Positions 63,913 to 64,000 of a stretch of DNA of 64,000 nt are shown here, one piece after another. The notes below the pieces were generated by a model, which was given only the letters and a program-made list of their open reading frames with translations, made no database searches and was not told the origin of the DNA. The stretch comes from Flavobacterium aerium (GTDB lineage Bacteria > Bacteroidota > Bacteroidia > Flavobacteriales > Flavobacteriaceae). The stretch spans positions 209,533-273,532 of the forward strand of contig NZ_JARQWR010000006.1 of the NCBI RefSeq assembly GCF_030766725.1. The letters run 5' to 3'. Every line of letters begins with the position of its first letter. Within the stretch, counting starts at the first letter, position 1. Made by a program: the position numbers and the translations under genes.

Positions 63913-64000
63913 ATGAAGAAATTATATCTGACAGCCTTGATCGCTATGACCGCCTTAGTGGATGTCCAAGCACAACAAGACCCACATTATACGCAATACA
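63913..64000 (+). CDS. PorP/SprF family T9SS protein (5' part)
   Basis: The window ends 29 codons into this gene. It starts MKKLYLTALIAMTALVDVQAQ (signal peptide, cut after the last Gln) followed by QDPHYTQY, the typical opening of PorP/SprF outer-membrane proteins. In flavobacteria such genes follow type B sorting-domain adhesin genes and are needed for export or anchoring of the partner. Confidence 0.85.
   Translation, partial: MKKLYLTALIAMTALVDVQAQQDPHYTQY

Overview
The window looks like chromosome of a flavobacterium (phylum Bacteroidota, family Flavobacteriaceae; a Flavobacterium/Myroides-like organism is my best guess, the genus is not proven). The reasons are the strong AT richness, promoters of the Bacteroidota type (TAnnTTTG at -7), little sign of Shine-Dalgarno sites, type IX secretion (T9SS) sorting domains and a PorP/SprF start, and many small families typical of Flavobacteriia (DUF6048/DUF6452-like pair, CCC-motif protein, DUF6095-like protein, HipA_2/DUF3037 pair). 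I saw no tRNA, rRNA, CRISPR array, insertion sequence or prophage.

Layout. 1-16 kb is core housekeeping: a secreted small protein, ychF, an FMN reductase, pncB, parE-parC, then on the minus strand terC, a small lipoprotein, a DinB-like DUF1572 protein, a DUF6095-like membrane protein and murQ; a short AraC-type protein; a ZIP metal transporter and a SAM methyltransferase whose 5' end has a decayed tandem copy beside it; and a THUMP rRNA methyltransferase. 15-23 kb holds the DUF6048/DUF6452-like pair with rlmD, an OsmC protein, a DUF1003 protein, rocD, two small membrane proteins, an Smr-domain protein and a lipoprotein with an internal duplication. 24-30 kb has a FucP-type sugar transporter with an inserted coiled coil, a cysteine desulfurase next to a SufR-like Fe-S regulator and a second FMN reductase, an acetyltransferase and a thioredoxin-reductase-like flavoprotein.

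29.8-47.1 kb is an efflux and signalling region. A LytS/LytTR two-component pair is divergent from a TolC-RND-adaptor operon, with a repeat-rich operator-like block between them. After a Cof-type phosphatase and a Kef-type antiporter comes a second complete tripartite pump (adaptor-RND-OprM) with its TetR repressor; four copies of a TTTAACnnnGTTAAG palindrome lie around tetR and the pump promoter. 47.4-51.5 kb holds a HipA_2 kinase/DUF3037 pair, a secreted protein, and an AraC regulator with an SDR oxidoreductase.

51.7-64 kb is a surface-protein block: a 1357-residue T9SS type A protein with five 72-residue tandem repeats (two of them identical at the DNA level), then two paralogous SprB-like type B proteins built from eleven and eight 67-residue repeats, then the start of a porP/sprF gene that probably serves them. 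The points most worth a second look are the HipA_2/DUF3037 pair, the repeat-homogenised adhesins with shared promoter-proximal elements, the predicted leaderless promoters, the TetR operator set, the LytTR-linked repeats, an EF-hand loop inside an RND pump, and the decayed methyltransferase duplication.
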